From positions 1 to 64,000 of the forward strand of contig JABLXJ010000001.1 of assembly GCA_013178125.1 (NCBI GenBank): a DNA stretch of 64,000 nucleotides. Direction: 5' to 3'. Position 1 is the first letter of the stretch. Each line of letters begins with the position of its first letter. The notes under the pieces were generated by a model. The model saw only the letters and a program-made list of their open reading frames with translations, had not been told where the DNA came from and did not search any database. Positions 26,831 through 35,762 of this stretch are shown here, piece after piece. Made by a program: the position numbers and the translations under genes. This DNA is from Bacillota bacterium (GTDB lineage Bacteria > Bacillota > SHA-98 > Ch115 > JABLXJ01).

Positions 26831-27130
26831 TTATCCATGATATCCATGAGGCTCCGTTGACCTTCTCCGCCGGGGATGTTTGACCAGTGCGAAAGCATAA
26901 TCGCTTTCGTCTATGATTCCCCAATCCTGCAAGAGATGCAGCGTAGCCTCGAACACGGCCTTTTCCCCGAAGAGCTGCCGGATCGCCCGGATGTATTCTA
27001 CGTTATGCGTAACATACCTATGCCTCGGGCCGAGCCTCTCGATCGACTGGTCCATTAGCTTGTGGACGAGCGGGTCTGCATACCCGAGCAGGATTTTGGC
27101 AGCGTTAAGGTGTTCTTGTCTCCTGGGCAT
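26831..27130 (-). CDS. Conserved hypothetical protein, second of a pair
   Basis: 99 residues from ATG 27130. Sequence 'EHLNAAKILLGYADPLVHKL', 'GPRHRYVTHNVEYIRAIRQL', 'DYAFALVKHPRRRRS' is helical with several His; family not recognised. Its start overlaps the end of the preceding gene by 26 nt, so the two are coupled. Confidence 0.6.
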   Translation of the reverse strand: MPRRQEHLNAAKILLGYADPLVHKLMDQSIERLGPRHRYVTHNVEYIRAIRQLFGEKAVFEATLHLLQDWGIIDESDYAFALVKHPRRRRSTEPHGYHG

Positions 27131-27416
27131 CCTTACTCGTCCCTTTAAAGAGCCTCTCAAGGTCGGAGAGGAGCAGGTCCGGGATCATAGCGCTTCTCTC
27201 CATCACATCGCTCGCCTTGGCGACCCACCGTTGCCATATGACCCTGAGATGCTCGTCGCTCATGGTGGGAGCCGGAGTTTTCCCCTTGCCTTCGCCCTCA
27301 ATGTAAAATATCTCGGACGGTTTCGTCTCCTTGAGCCACCTCACCACCGATGACAGGGTCTCAAGGGCTGCAAGCCGCCTCTCATCCATAGCTGCACGCT
27401 CTTCTCTGATATCCAT
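27105..27416 (-). CDS. Conserved hypothetical protein, first of a pair
   Basis: 103 residues, AGAGGTG upstream of ATG 27416. Predicted helical ('RRLAALETLSSVVRWLKETK', 'DEHLRVIWQRWVAKASDVME'). Family not recognised. Overlapping pair with the next gene. It lies on the opposite strand to the polysaccharide genes, so a link to them is not implied. Confidence 0.6.
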   Translation of the reverse strand: MDIREERAAMDERRLAALETLSSVVRWLKETKPSEIFYIEGEGKGKTPAPTMSDEHLRVIWQRWVAKASDVMERSAMIPDLLLSDLERLFKGTSKDAQETRTP

Positions 27417-27722
27417 ATGTGTTTCACCTCTTTAAAAATATCCCCCAGAAAATATCCCCAACTATTACAGCGCTAGGCCATCTTTAATACCATTAATAAT
27501 CAGGCTTTAATGATCAGGCTTTGGTGGAGGCCTCGGCAGGGCATAATAATGTCCTGGTCAATCAATTTTTCGACGTTAGTTGAGAGATTCCTGCATGTTT
27601 CTTATGTAAATTGCAGGGGACAAGTGCATTGCGGGGAACAAGCACATTGCGGGGAACAAGCACAGAGGGCGCAGGCGGATTCCCTTACCTATTTAGGTAA
27701 ATGGGAAATCGGCGATTGAGTT
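27417..27722. other. Intergenic region with a short tandem repeat
   Basis: No gene supported. Around 27615-27665 the unit GCATTGCGGGGAACAA occurs twice, with related GGGACAAGT before it. Confidence 0.5.
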
Positions 27723-27914
27723 TTACGCCATGAAGCGGGCCAGCACGTACATCAATCCTACTAGCGAGAATACCATTATAATGGTGAGAAGGTAGGCCAT
27801 GACTCTTCCATAGTTCATGGCAAGCTGTTTATACCACCAGCGGCGTAGTCTCCGGCTGCTTTTCATAGGGAGTCCCCACCCTGTACCTTGATAATAACTC
27901 ATTCTATATGACAT
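27723..27914 (-). CDS. Small single-span membrane protein
   Basis: 63 residues: a basic N-terminal half ('SSRRLRRWWYKQLAMNYGR') and one membrane helix ('VMAYLLTIIMVFSLVGLMYVL'). AAGGAG sits 6 nt before ATG 27914. Family not recognised; the positive-inside rule puts the N-terminus in the cytoplasm. Confidence 0.65.
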   Translation of the reverse strand: MSYRMSYYQGTGWGLPMKSSRRLRRWWYKQLAMNYGRVMAYLLTIIMVFSLVGLMYVLARFMA

Positions 27915-28233
27915 ATTATTCTCCTTCTTAAATCTAAATAAAATTATCTGTCTTATGCAATAAAATATTTAGCCAAAACCTGTCGTCCAGGCAGGCCGCT
28001 GGGGGATAAGGTCAACAAGGGTTTTAGTTAGATTCTTAGCTTATAGTTAAATTTCTCTTCGCATAGAGGAATATGTCTTGATATGTAGAAATTCATATAG
28101 CTAGTCGTAGAATCCCGTGGGTCAGTATGTGTAGTCAGGATGTGTATCAGTATTATGAGATATTCCTGGGCCTAGGTTCCAGGCGCGCTAACAGCGGACG
28201 GACGGGCTCCTTCTCATCGCTGGGGTGAAAGGC
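27915..28233. other. Divergent intergenic region before the polysaccharide export operon
   Basis: It should hold promoters for both directions; no clear consensus hexamers were identified. Direct repeat ATGTGTA at 28125 and 28139. Confidence 0.4.
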
Positions 28234-31200
28234 ATGGAGAGATTCCATTGGCAGAACAGGTGGATTATGCCCTGTAGAATACATTGTAGGGGCTCGCGCG
28301 GCGGTTTGCTGGGCTGGCTCCGTCCAGGACTCTGGCTTTTTTTATTGTTCGCCTCCATCGTCATAGTTAATATGGGGGCACCGGCGGCTGCCGCGGGCGA
28401 TCCAGGCGGTGGGGGTGGGCCGGGTGGTTCCGATGACTACGTGCTTGGCCCCGGGGACGTGCTCGAGATATCAGTCTGGGGATATGAAGACCTGGCCGCG
28501 GTCGTGACCGTCAGGCAGGACGGCAAGGTATCCTTCCCCCTCATAGGCGATATCCAAGCGAGCGGTTGCACCATAGCTCAGTTGCGCGACGACATGTCAT
28601 CCGGGATCGCCGAATACGTCAAACGCCCCAGCGTGACTGTGATATTGAAGCAGCCAAGGGTTATAAGCGTTAGGGTGCTGGGGGAGGTGAAGGTGCCTGG
28701 CGTATACGGCTTGAGGCAGGGCCAGACGGTGGCTGACGCGATCGCCATGGCCGGGGGCCTGACCGAGCGCGGCGATGACATGAATATAACGGTATCAGGC
28801 ATGCGGCCTTCGGGCGCGATGTCCGCTAAGATAGATATGGCAAAGGCCCTGCAGGATATGGATGGGCGTGGTTTTCCCTTGCAGGATGGCGATACCGTTT
28901 TCGTGCCTAAAACCATACAGGTCCAGGTTATGGGCTGGGTATATGCCCCGGGGCCTTATCTCCTGCCCCGGGGAGCACGCCTCCTGGATGCAGTTGCGAG
29001 GGCTGGCGGGGTGAAGCCTGATGGAGACCCTTCCAGCGCGACCCTGACTCGGCCCCAAAATGAACGCAGGCCTTCATCAATTAATCTAATTAAGCTGGAT
29101 TTGGAGAAGCTCATGACCGGCGGTGATCTCGCCTCAAATATTCCCCTCGAGGATGGCGACGTCATCTTTGTACCCGCGGCGGTGCGGGAGATCTCGGTTC
29201 TCGGGGAGGTGAACCGCCCGGGGGTGTATCCTATTCACGACGGGAGCCGCCTGCTTGATGCAATCGCCGCGGCAGGAGGGCCGACGCCTGAGGGGGATAC
29301 GACCTGCATTACGCTGGTGCGCCGTGAGGGCGAGATGACTGTAACTTTCAAGGCCGATCTGGACAGGCTTTCGGGTCAGTATGATGCAGGTCAACCTGGC
29401 CAGGATGTAGGCCAGAACATGGGCCAGAGCGAGAGTCAGAATGACGTGAGTCAGAATGCAGGTCAGGGTGAACAGGATAAAGCTGCAGGCCAGGGCGTGG
29501 GCCGGAGCCCCGGGGAGAATTACCTTCTCAGGAACGGAGATACCATCTATGTTCCCAGGGCGATACGAGTCCAGGTCCTGGGCCAGGTTGGGGCGCCGGG
29601 AGTTTACCGGCTTCAGGCGCGCAGCAGGGTTTCCGATGTCCTGGCCAGGGCAGGGGGCGTCACCCTCCAGGGGGATGCAGGGCGCATACAGCTCACGCAT
29701 AAGGGTTCCGTTACCCAGCTCAGCCTGGATGAGGTGCTCGGGAGCGGCGATGAAAGGCGAAATCCCGAGCTGGCCGATGGTGATATCTTGTTCGTCCCCG
29801 AGCTTATCCAGGAGGTATCTGTGATTGGAGAGGTTGCAAAGCCGGGCGTATACCCGATCCGCGCGGGCAAGACCCGGCTTGTGGATATCATTGCTATGGC
29901 AGGCGGTCCAACCCCCGAGGGCGATACCGCTAACGTGCGGATCACGCGAAAGACCCAGGGCGGCGAGGCCGTTTTTATCGAGAATCTCGATCTTGCCTCT
30001 GGTGAAACCCCCAGCGAAACGGGCAGGGGTGGTGGGTTCCGGCTCGTTGACGACGATGTGGTGTGCGTTCCTAAGGCTATCCGGGTCCAGGTCCTGGGCG
30101 AGGTTTATACCCCGGGCGCCTATCTCATGCGTGCCAGGAGCAGCGTGACGGATGCCATCGCGAAGGCGGGCGGGGTGAAGGCCACCGGCGACGGGACGAA
30201 TGTGACGTTGACGCGCACGAGAGGTGGGGTGAGCACCCGGACCGTAATCGATATCGACGCTTTGGTCAACGCCGCCGGTGCGGGGGAAGCAGGCGAGGCG
30301 ACCGTGGCCGGTCAGGCGGCTATGGCCAATCCGGCGCTGGTGGACGTAACACTGGAGGATGGCGATATACTATTCATCCCACCGGCGTTCTTCGGGGTTT
30401 CGGTTTTGGGGGAGGTCCAGAAGCCCGGCGTCTATCAGGTGAAAAAGGGCAGCAGCCTACTTGATGCACTGGCAGAGGCGGGCGGGATCGGCAAGGAAGG
30501 GGATCCTACGACTGTCGCCCTGATGCGGAAGGCGTCAAATGAGGTTATAACCGTAAATGTGGAAAGGCTCCTGGGGAGGGAGAGAGCGCAGGATGGGCAG
30601 GGACCGGAGCAGGGGGTGCATGGAGCGGAGCAGGGGGTGCATGGACCGGAAGGTGGCCCGGACCGGAGCCCCGCGCTCGCCCCTGGCGATGTTATCACCG
30701 TTCCTAAGGCATTAAAGGTCCAGGTGCTAGGCCAGGTCCAGGCGCCGGGAACCTACTTTATGCGAAGGGATGCAAAGGTCGTAGACGCAATTGGAGAAGC
30801 GGGAGGACTCAAACCTGACGCAGGCACCTCCGCCATAATGCTAACGCAGCCGGGGCGCCCCGGGAAGTTGCTCAGCTGGGAAGGGGTGCTTTCGGGGGAC
30901 CCGGCCGAAAACCAGCGGCTTTCCGACGGGGATGTGATCTTTATCCCCGAGGCTCCCAATGAGGTGTCCGTCCTTGGCGAGGTCGCAAAGCCCGGAGTTT
31001 ACAGGGTTTACGCCGGGACGCGCCTCCTTGACGTAATGGCTGCTGCCGGCGGGGCGACCGTCCAGGGCGATACGTCGAGCGTGACTGTAACGCGAATGAC
31101 CGGTCCTGGCAACGCTGGCGACGCTGGCGCACAGGCTCAAATCCTTAAAGTCGACCTGGACGCGCTTTCGCGGGGTGCGGATAGCTCGGGAAACATCATA

Positions 31201-32403
31201 ATTAAGAGGGGCGATGTGGTCTACGTCCCCAAAGCGATCCAGGTACGCGTCCTAGGACAGGTGCAGGCCCCGGGTGTCTATCTCTTGAGGGCGAGGAGCC
31301 GGGTTATGGATGCCATCGCCAGGGCCGGGGGCCTTAAACAAGACGGCGATCCTGAGAATGTTATGTTAACGCGTCCCGGTCACGCCCCGGAAGCGGGCAC
31401 CTCCGGCGAGCCTCCCGGCGACGGGTCCTCTGGTAAGGGGCCGGCAGCGAGGGTGGTTAATATCGCGAGGGCTTTGACCGGCGATGATGACGGCGGCGCG
31501 AACCCCCCGCTCGCTGACGGGGATACGATCTTTGTGCCGGAGCGCATCCGGGAGGTTACGGTCCTTGGCGAGGTCGCGAGGCCCGGCACCTATCCCATTC
31601 GTGGCGAAATGCGGGTGCTCGATGCCATTGCAGCGGCCGGTGGCCCGGCGGTCGACGGCGATACCACCAGTGTGACGCTTACAACGAGGCGGGGCGGCGA
31701 GAAGACGGTCTTGAATATCGATCTGGACAGGATAGCCGCGGGCGACCCGCAATCGGAGAATTGCCAGGTATCCCAGGGTGATGTGATCTATATACCCAGG
31801 GCCATCGAGGTCCAGGTGCTCGGTCAGGTCACGAGCCCGGGGTCTTACCGCCTCAAGGCCAACAGCAGGCTCACAGAGGCCATAGCCAGGGCTGGCGGCA
31901 TAAAACAGGATGGGGATGCTTCGCGCGTCTCGCTCACGCGGATGGTTGAAGAGGGGCACGGGGGTTCACGCGTGCTTGTGGTCAATGTGGATGATATCCT
32001 CGAAGGAAGGGCAAGGGACGCTGACTACAGGCTCAAGGAGGGCGACATCATCTCGGTGCCCGAGGCAGAGAGGCGAGTCTTGGTCGTGGGCGAGGTCAAG
32101 CAGCCGGGCATCTATACGGTGCGAAAGGGGGCTCTCCTCATGGACGCGATAGCGCTTGCGGGCGGGCCGACGGACCGGGCTGCACTGGAGTCCGTGTGTG
32201 TATTCAGCGGGGGCAAGGTCGCAAGCTCCCGGCAGGTTAACATAGGCATGGATGACCTGCTGTTCAAGGGCAACGTAAAGGAGAACCCGGTGATAAACGG
32301 CGGTGACATCGTCTACGTCCCGGAGACGAAGAAGCCCGACTGGTCAAAGGTTTTCAACTTCTTGTCAGGTCTCAAACTCCTGAAAGACCTTATCTTGCCC
32401 TGA
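28234..32403 (+). CDS. Giant Wza-like polysaccharide export protein with 13 SLBB repeats
   Basis: 1389 residues. A signal-like membrane segment (residues 32-52) is followed by a polysaccharide-export domain (68-143, 'YVLGPGDVLEISVWGYEDLA') and 13 SLBB units, each 'V.VLG.V..PG.Y......DAIA.AGG....GD'. They begin near 28663, 28915, 29185, 29563, 29815, 30079, 30388, 30712, 30955, 31228, 31546, 31807 and 32071. From unit 2 the units alternate between 'I.VQVLGQV.APG' and 'REVSVLGEV.+PGVYP' types, each followed by 'DGD..FVP', so the protein grew by duplicating a two-domain block. Wza-type proteins usually have two or three. ATG 28234 is preferred over GTG 28225. First gene of the export/kinase operon. 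Confidence 0.9.
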   Translation: MERFHWQNRWIMPCRIHCRGSRGGLLGWLRPGLWLFLLFASIVIVNMGAPAAAAGDPGGGGGPGGSDDYVLGPGDVLEISVWGYEDLAAVVTVRQDGKVSFPLIGDIQASGCTIAQLRDDMSSGIAEYVKRPSVTVILKQPRVISVRVLGEVKVPGVYGLRQGQTVADAIAMAGGLTERGDDMNITVSGMRPSGAMSAKIDMAKALQDMDGRGFPLQDGDTVFVPKTIQVQVMGWVYAPGPYLLPRGARLLDAVARAGGVKPDGDPSSATLTRPQNERRPSSINLIKLDLEKLMTGGDLASNIPLEDGDVIFVPAAVREISVLGEVNRPGVYPIHDGSRLLDAIAAAGGPTPEGDTTCITLVRREGEMTVTFKADLDRLSGQYDAGQPGQDVGQNMGQSESQNDVSQNAGQGEQDKAAGQGVGRSPGENYLLRNGDTIYVPRAIRVQVLGQVGAPGVYRLQARSRVSDVLARAGGVTLQGDAGRIQLTHKGSVTQLSLDEVLGSGDERRNPELADGDILFVPELIQEVSVIGEVAKPGVYPIRAGKTRLVDIIAMAGGPTPEGDTANVRITRKTQGGEAVFIENLDLASGETPSETGRGGGFRLVDDDVVCVPKAIRVQVLGEVYTPGAYLMRARSSVTDAIAKAGGVKATGDGTNVTLTRTRGGVSTRTVIDIDALVNAAGAGEAGEATVAGQAAMANPALVDVTLEDGDILFIPPAFFGVSVLGEVQKPGVYQVKKGSSLLDALAEAGGIGKEGDPTTVALMRKASNEVITVNVERLLGRERAQDGQGPEQGVHGAEQGVHGPEGGPDRSPALAPGDVITVPKALKVQVLGQVQAPGTYFMRRDAKVVDAIGEAGGLKPDAGTSAIMLTQPGRPGKLLSWEGVLSGDPAENQRLSDGDVIFIPEAPNEVSVLGEVAKPGVYRVYAGTRLLDVMAAAGGATVQGDTSSVTVTRMTGPGNAGDAGAQAQILKVDLDALSRGADSSGNIIIKRGDVVYVPKAIQVRVLGQVQAPGVYLLRARSRVMDAIARAGGLKQDGDPENVMLTRPGHAPEAGTSGEPPGDGSSGKGPAARVVNIARALTGDDDGGANPPLADGDTIFVPERIREVTVLGEVARPGTYPIRGEMRVLDAIAAAGGPAVDGDTTSVTLTTRRGGEKTVLNIDLDRIAAGDPQSENCQVSQGDVIYIPRAIEVQVLGQVTSPGSYRLKANSRLTEAIARAGGIKQDGDASRVSLTRMVEEGHGGSRVLVVNVDDILEGRARDADYRLKEGDIISVPEAERRVLVVGEVKQPGIYTVRKGALLMDAIALAGGPTDRAALESVCVFSGGKVASSRQVNIGMDDLLFKGNVKENPVINGGDIVYVPETKKPDWSKVFNFLSGLKLLKDLILP

Positions 32404-32417
32404 CCTGTGGGGTTTTC

Positions 32418-33914
32418 ATGCGGAGAAATTGGGGTGAATGGGAGCTAATGGGAGTTGGGGTAGATCCAAACGTCGAGGAAGTAGACCTGCTTGAATATGC
32501 GCGTGCGCTGTGGAGGTGGAAGTGGTCCATCTTCATCCTCGTGGTGGCTGCGGTTGCTGCCAGCTACATTATAAGCGGCAGGATGACGCCGATCTATGAG
32601 ACGAGCACAACGATCCTGGTGAAGGACAACCCCGAGGCCGCAAATATGCCGTTTTTGCAGGCCTTCGGCGGACAAACCGGGGTAACCGCGCAGAACTATG
32701 TGGAGATACTCAAGAGCCGGACCCTTATGGAGCACGTGGTCAGGCGCCTCGGGCTGGACGCGCCGGTCGGCTCGGAGGCATTTGCAAGGCTCAAGAGCGC
32801 GGTTAGCGTCCAGCCGGTCCAGGGGACGGATGCCATCAGGATAAGCGTGCAATCGGACGATCCGGGCGAAGCTGCGAGGATTGCAAACACGCTTGTGGAT
32901 GTGTTTATCGAGGAGAACCAGCGCTCAAACCAGGCGACGACCCGGAGCGCGAGGGAGTTCATCGGCCAGCAGCTCAAGACGGCCAAGGAGAACCTGGGAC
33001 GCGCTGAGGATGCGTTGCTTGAATACAAGAAAACGCATGTGGTCATCGAGCCGGGGGAGGAGGCAAAGGCGAGGATCGAGGAGATAGCTTCCCTTCAGAA
33101 GCTCGAGGCCGAGGCTGAGACGGATATAGAGGAGGCCAGGGCGTCGCTTGCTCAATTGAGGAAGGAGCTTGAGAGGCAGGATCCGAAGCTCGTGGCTTCG
33201 CAGACCATATCCCTCAACCCCCTGGTGCAGGAGTACAAGGCCAGGCTCGCAGAGCTTGAGTCATCCCTCGCGGCTGCGCAGGAGAAATACACTGGGAAGC
33301 ACCCGGCCGTGATAGCCTTGAAGGCCGAGATCGAAGAGGTGAAAAAGAGCCTGTCCGCTGAGGTGACGCGGATCGTGAGCGCCGAAACGGTGGCCCTCAA
33401 CCCTATCCACCAGGATCTCATGGGCCGGGCGATCACTGCTGAGGCTCAGATCATAGGGGCTGAGGCAAAAAGGGATGCCATAGGGAGGCTGATCAAGGGG
33501 AAGGAGGCGGCTCTCGAGCGGCTTCCGCAGACTGAGATAGACCTTGCACGCCTCATGAGAGACCAGCGCGTTGCCGAGGAGATATATGTCATGCTGCTCA
33601 CAAAGCATGAGGAGATGCGCATCACGGAGTCAATGAAGCTCGCAAACATCCAGCAGATCGACTCGGCCATAGTCCCGGAGCGCCCGATTAAGCCACGAAA
33701 GCTTCTAAATGTAGCTATAGCGGCGTTTCTCGCCCTGTTTGTCGGCTGCGGATTTGCATTCGTAATGGAATACATCGACAATTCATTCAAGACGCCTGAG
33801 GAGATTGAGAAATACCTCGGGTTGCCCGTCCTTGGGACTATACCCCACATGGACCGCGTCCGGCGCCGCAAGCGCGGGCATTTGGGCCACGAGGGCGCCC
33901 AGCCCGGGCTGTAA
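32418..33914 (+). CDS. Wzz/GumC-like polysaccharide chain-length protein
   Basis: 498 residues. Two membrane helices (about 36-56 and 425-447) enclose a periplasmic part with long coiled coils (residues 170-360). The motif 'EEVDLLEYARALWRWKWSI' at the N-terminus and 'PERPIKPRKLLNVAIAAFLALFVG' before the second helix are typical. The family sets polysaccharide length and partners with the tyrosine kinase encoded next. ATG 32448 is an alternative start with GGGAG upstream. Confidence 0.88.
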   Translation: MRRNWGEWELMGVGVDPNVEEVDLLEYARALWRWKWSIFILVVAAVAASYIISGRMTPIYETSTTILVKDNPEAANMPFLQAFGGQTGVTAQNYVEILKSRTLMEHVVRRLGLDAPVGSEAFARLKSAVSVQPVQGTDAIRISVQSDDPGEAARIANTLVDVFIEENQRSNQATTRSAREFIGQQLKTAKENLGRAEDALLEYKKTHVVIEPGEEAKARIEEIASLQKLEAEAETDIEEARASLAQLRKELERQDPKLVASQTISLNPLVQEYKARLAELESSLAAAQEKYTGKHPAVIALKAEIEEVKKSLSAEVTRIVSAETVALNPIHQDLMGRAITAEAQIIGAEAKRDAIGRLIKGKEAALERLPQTEIDLARLMRDQRVAEEIYVMLLTKHEEMRITESMKLANIQQIDSAIVPERPIKPRKLLNVAIAAFLALFVGCGFAFVMEYIDNSFKTPEEIEKYLGLPVLGTIPHMDRVRRRKRGHLGHEGAQPGL

Positions 33915-33949
33915 CGGGACGTAAATGGAAAGCATGGGGGTGATAAGTT

Positions 33950-34627
33950 ATGGATGGCCATACACGCGTCTTAATAATGGAGCGCGACCCTAAGTCGCCC
34001 GTCTCGGAGGCTTTTCGAACATTGAGAACCAACCTCCAGTTTGTGCGCCTTGACAGCCCTTTGAGATCGCTTGCGGTGACCAGCACTGCCCCAGGAGAGG
34101 GTAAGAGCACCGTGGCTGCAAACCTGGCAATCGCCGTGGCCCAGGCAGGCAAATCCACCATCCTCGTCGATGCCGACCTCAGGCGGCCAAAGCTGCACAA
34201 GATGTTCAACCTCCCAAACCGGACAGGTCTCACAAACCTCCTGCTGGGCAACTCCGGCCTGGAGGTGCTCCATGATACGGGGGTCGAGGGTCTCAAGCTC
34301 CTGCCGAGCGGGGCCCTGCCTCCAAACCCATCGGAGCTTCTCGGTTCGGGAGCTATGACCCGCGTTGTTGAGGCGCTTGACGCGGAGGCTGATTTCTTGA
34401 TCTTTGATACCCCTCCCATGATGGCCGTTACCGATGCTGCGGTGCTTGGCACCAAGGTGGATGGGGTCTTGCTCGTCCTGAGGCTCGGCCAGGCGGCCCG
34501 CGAGGGAGTTATGAGGGCAAAGACGTTGCTCCAAAATGCCAACGCCCGGGTCCTCGGGGTCGTTGTCAATGGAATAAAGCCCGAGGGCCGCTACAATTAT
34601 TATTACTACTACTATTATGGAGAATAA
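33950..34627 (+). CDS. BY-kinase (CpsD/CapB-type tyrosine kinase)
   Basis: 225 residues. Walker A at 45-54 (STAPGEGKST), Walker A' 'ILVDADLRRP' and Walker B 'FLIFDTPP' mark a bacterial tyrosine kinase. The C-terminus is an autophosphorylation cluster of eight tyrosines (YNYYYYYYYGE). The activating membrane partner is the upstream chain-length protein, as in Gram-positive CpsC/CpsD systems where the two are separate. The phosphatase follows. Confidence 0.92.
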   Translation: MDGHTRVLIMERDPKSPVSEAFRTLRTNLQFVRLDSPLRSLAVTSTAPGEGKSTVAANLAIAVAQAGKSTILVDADLRRPKLHKMFNLPNRTGLTNLLLGNSGLEVLHDTGVEGLKLLPSGALPPNPSELLGSGAMTRVVEALDAEADFLIFDTPPMMAVTDAAVLGTKVDGVLLVLRLGQAAREGVMRAKTLLQNANARVLGVVVNGIKPEGRYNYYYYYYYGE

Positions 34628-34694
34628 CCCATAAGCCCTGCAGGCGAACTGATATGTTGTGGAAGAGCGGTTAGATTATACGGGGGTTTGGATC

Positions 34695-35495
34695 ATGGTT
34701 GGTATGATTGATATCCATGCACATATCCTGCCCGGGCTTGATGATGGGCCTAAAGAGTGGGACGAGAGCCTGGCGATGGCGCGGCAGGCTGCGGCGGACG
34801 GCATCACCACCATTGTAGCCACGCCGCATGTTATAGCGGGGAGGTATGAAAACTCCTGCGAGGTAGTGGCTGAGCGCGTTCAAGAGTTCCAGGAGAGGCT
34901 TAGCCGCTCCAGGCTCGAAATAAGGGTGTTGCCCGGTGGAGAGGTGTTCTTTGAGGATGGCCTGGTTGGGGCGATTAAATCAGGCAGGGTGCCTTCCGTT
35001 TGCAATGCAGGGAAATACGCCTTGATTGAGTTCCCCCTCGGTGGCATACCGGCGGCTGCGGAGCGGATGGTTTTTGAGCTGGCTGTCAACGGGGTTACCC
35101 CCGTCATAGCTCATCCTGAACGTAATGAGGATGTTATCAGGGATCCAAACAATCTTTACAGGCTGGTGGAGAGGGGCGCGCTGGCCCAGGTAAACGCGGG
35201 GAGCCTCATAGGGGAATTCGGGCGACGGGTGCTGGAGACCGCGCAGGTCCTCGTCACCCACAGGATGGTTCAGATCATTGCGAGCGATGCCCATTCAAGC
35301 AGGCACAGGCCGTTTCGCCTTGCCGCCGCCCTTAATGAGGCCAGGAGGCTGGTGGGCCGGGAGCAGGCGGAGGCTATGGTCGAGGATATCCCGGCGAAGG
35401 TGATAGCCGGCGAGGATGTGCCGCTGCAGAGCCCGAAGCCCTATTCGCGGCGCAAGGGGTTCTTTGCGCGCCTGGTGGGCGCTACGCTGGGTTAA
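34695..35495 (+). CDS. CpsB/YwqE-type tyrosine-protein phosphatase (PHP fold)
   Basis: 266 residues, PHP-type metal-dependent phosphatase. Metal ligands are visible in 'DIHAHILPGLDDGP' (residues 5-18), 'TPHVI', 'PGGEVFFEDG', 'AHPERNEDV' and 'ASDAHSSRHR'. It removes phosphate from the kinase tail. ATG 34695 is preferred since GGGGG precedes it and the family begins at 'MIDIHAHILPG'; the frame is open further upstream. Confidence 0.9.
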   Translation: MVGMIDIHAHILPGLDDGPKEWDESLAMARQAAADGITTIVATPHVIAGRYENSCEVVAERVQEFQERLSRSRLEIRVLPGGEVFFEDGLVGAIKSGRVPSVCNAGKYALIEFPLGGIPAAAERMVFELAVNGVTPVIAHPERNEDVIRDPNNLYRLVERGALAQVNAGSLIGEFGRRVLETAQVLVTHRMVQIIASDAHSSRHRPFRLAAALNEARRLVGREQAEAMVEDIPAKVIAGEDVPLQSPKPYSRRKGFFARLVGATLG

Positions 35496-35762
35496 GGGCG
35501 ACTTTTTTGGGTGGATGGCAGGGATTTGCTGGTGGGCACAGTATAAATATAGCAGCATAAGTAATAGCAGCATAAGTATTAAGTATTAAGTATATAAGGA
35601 ATATATCAAGGAAAGGAATATGAGGAGTATTTGGGATGGGCCCTGGGCTTTAGGGTTGTTTAGGATTGGAAAGGGCGGGTGACGGGTTGTGTAGGTGAGT
35701 AGTTTTCAGACTATTATGGTGATTGCCTGTAGCGATCGTTGAATTGCAGGAGGAATGAAATC
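35496..35762. other. Short intergenic region
   Basis: AT-rich with AAGTATT repeats near 35575-35590. No gene. Confidence 0.4.

Noticed and set aside
28120-28150. CRP-like site before the polysaccharide export operon
   Set aside because: Only direct ATGTGTA repeats are present, without the inverted CACA half.
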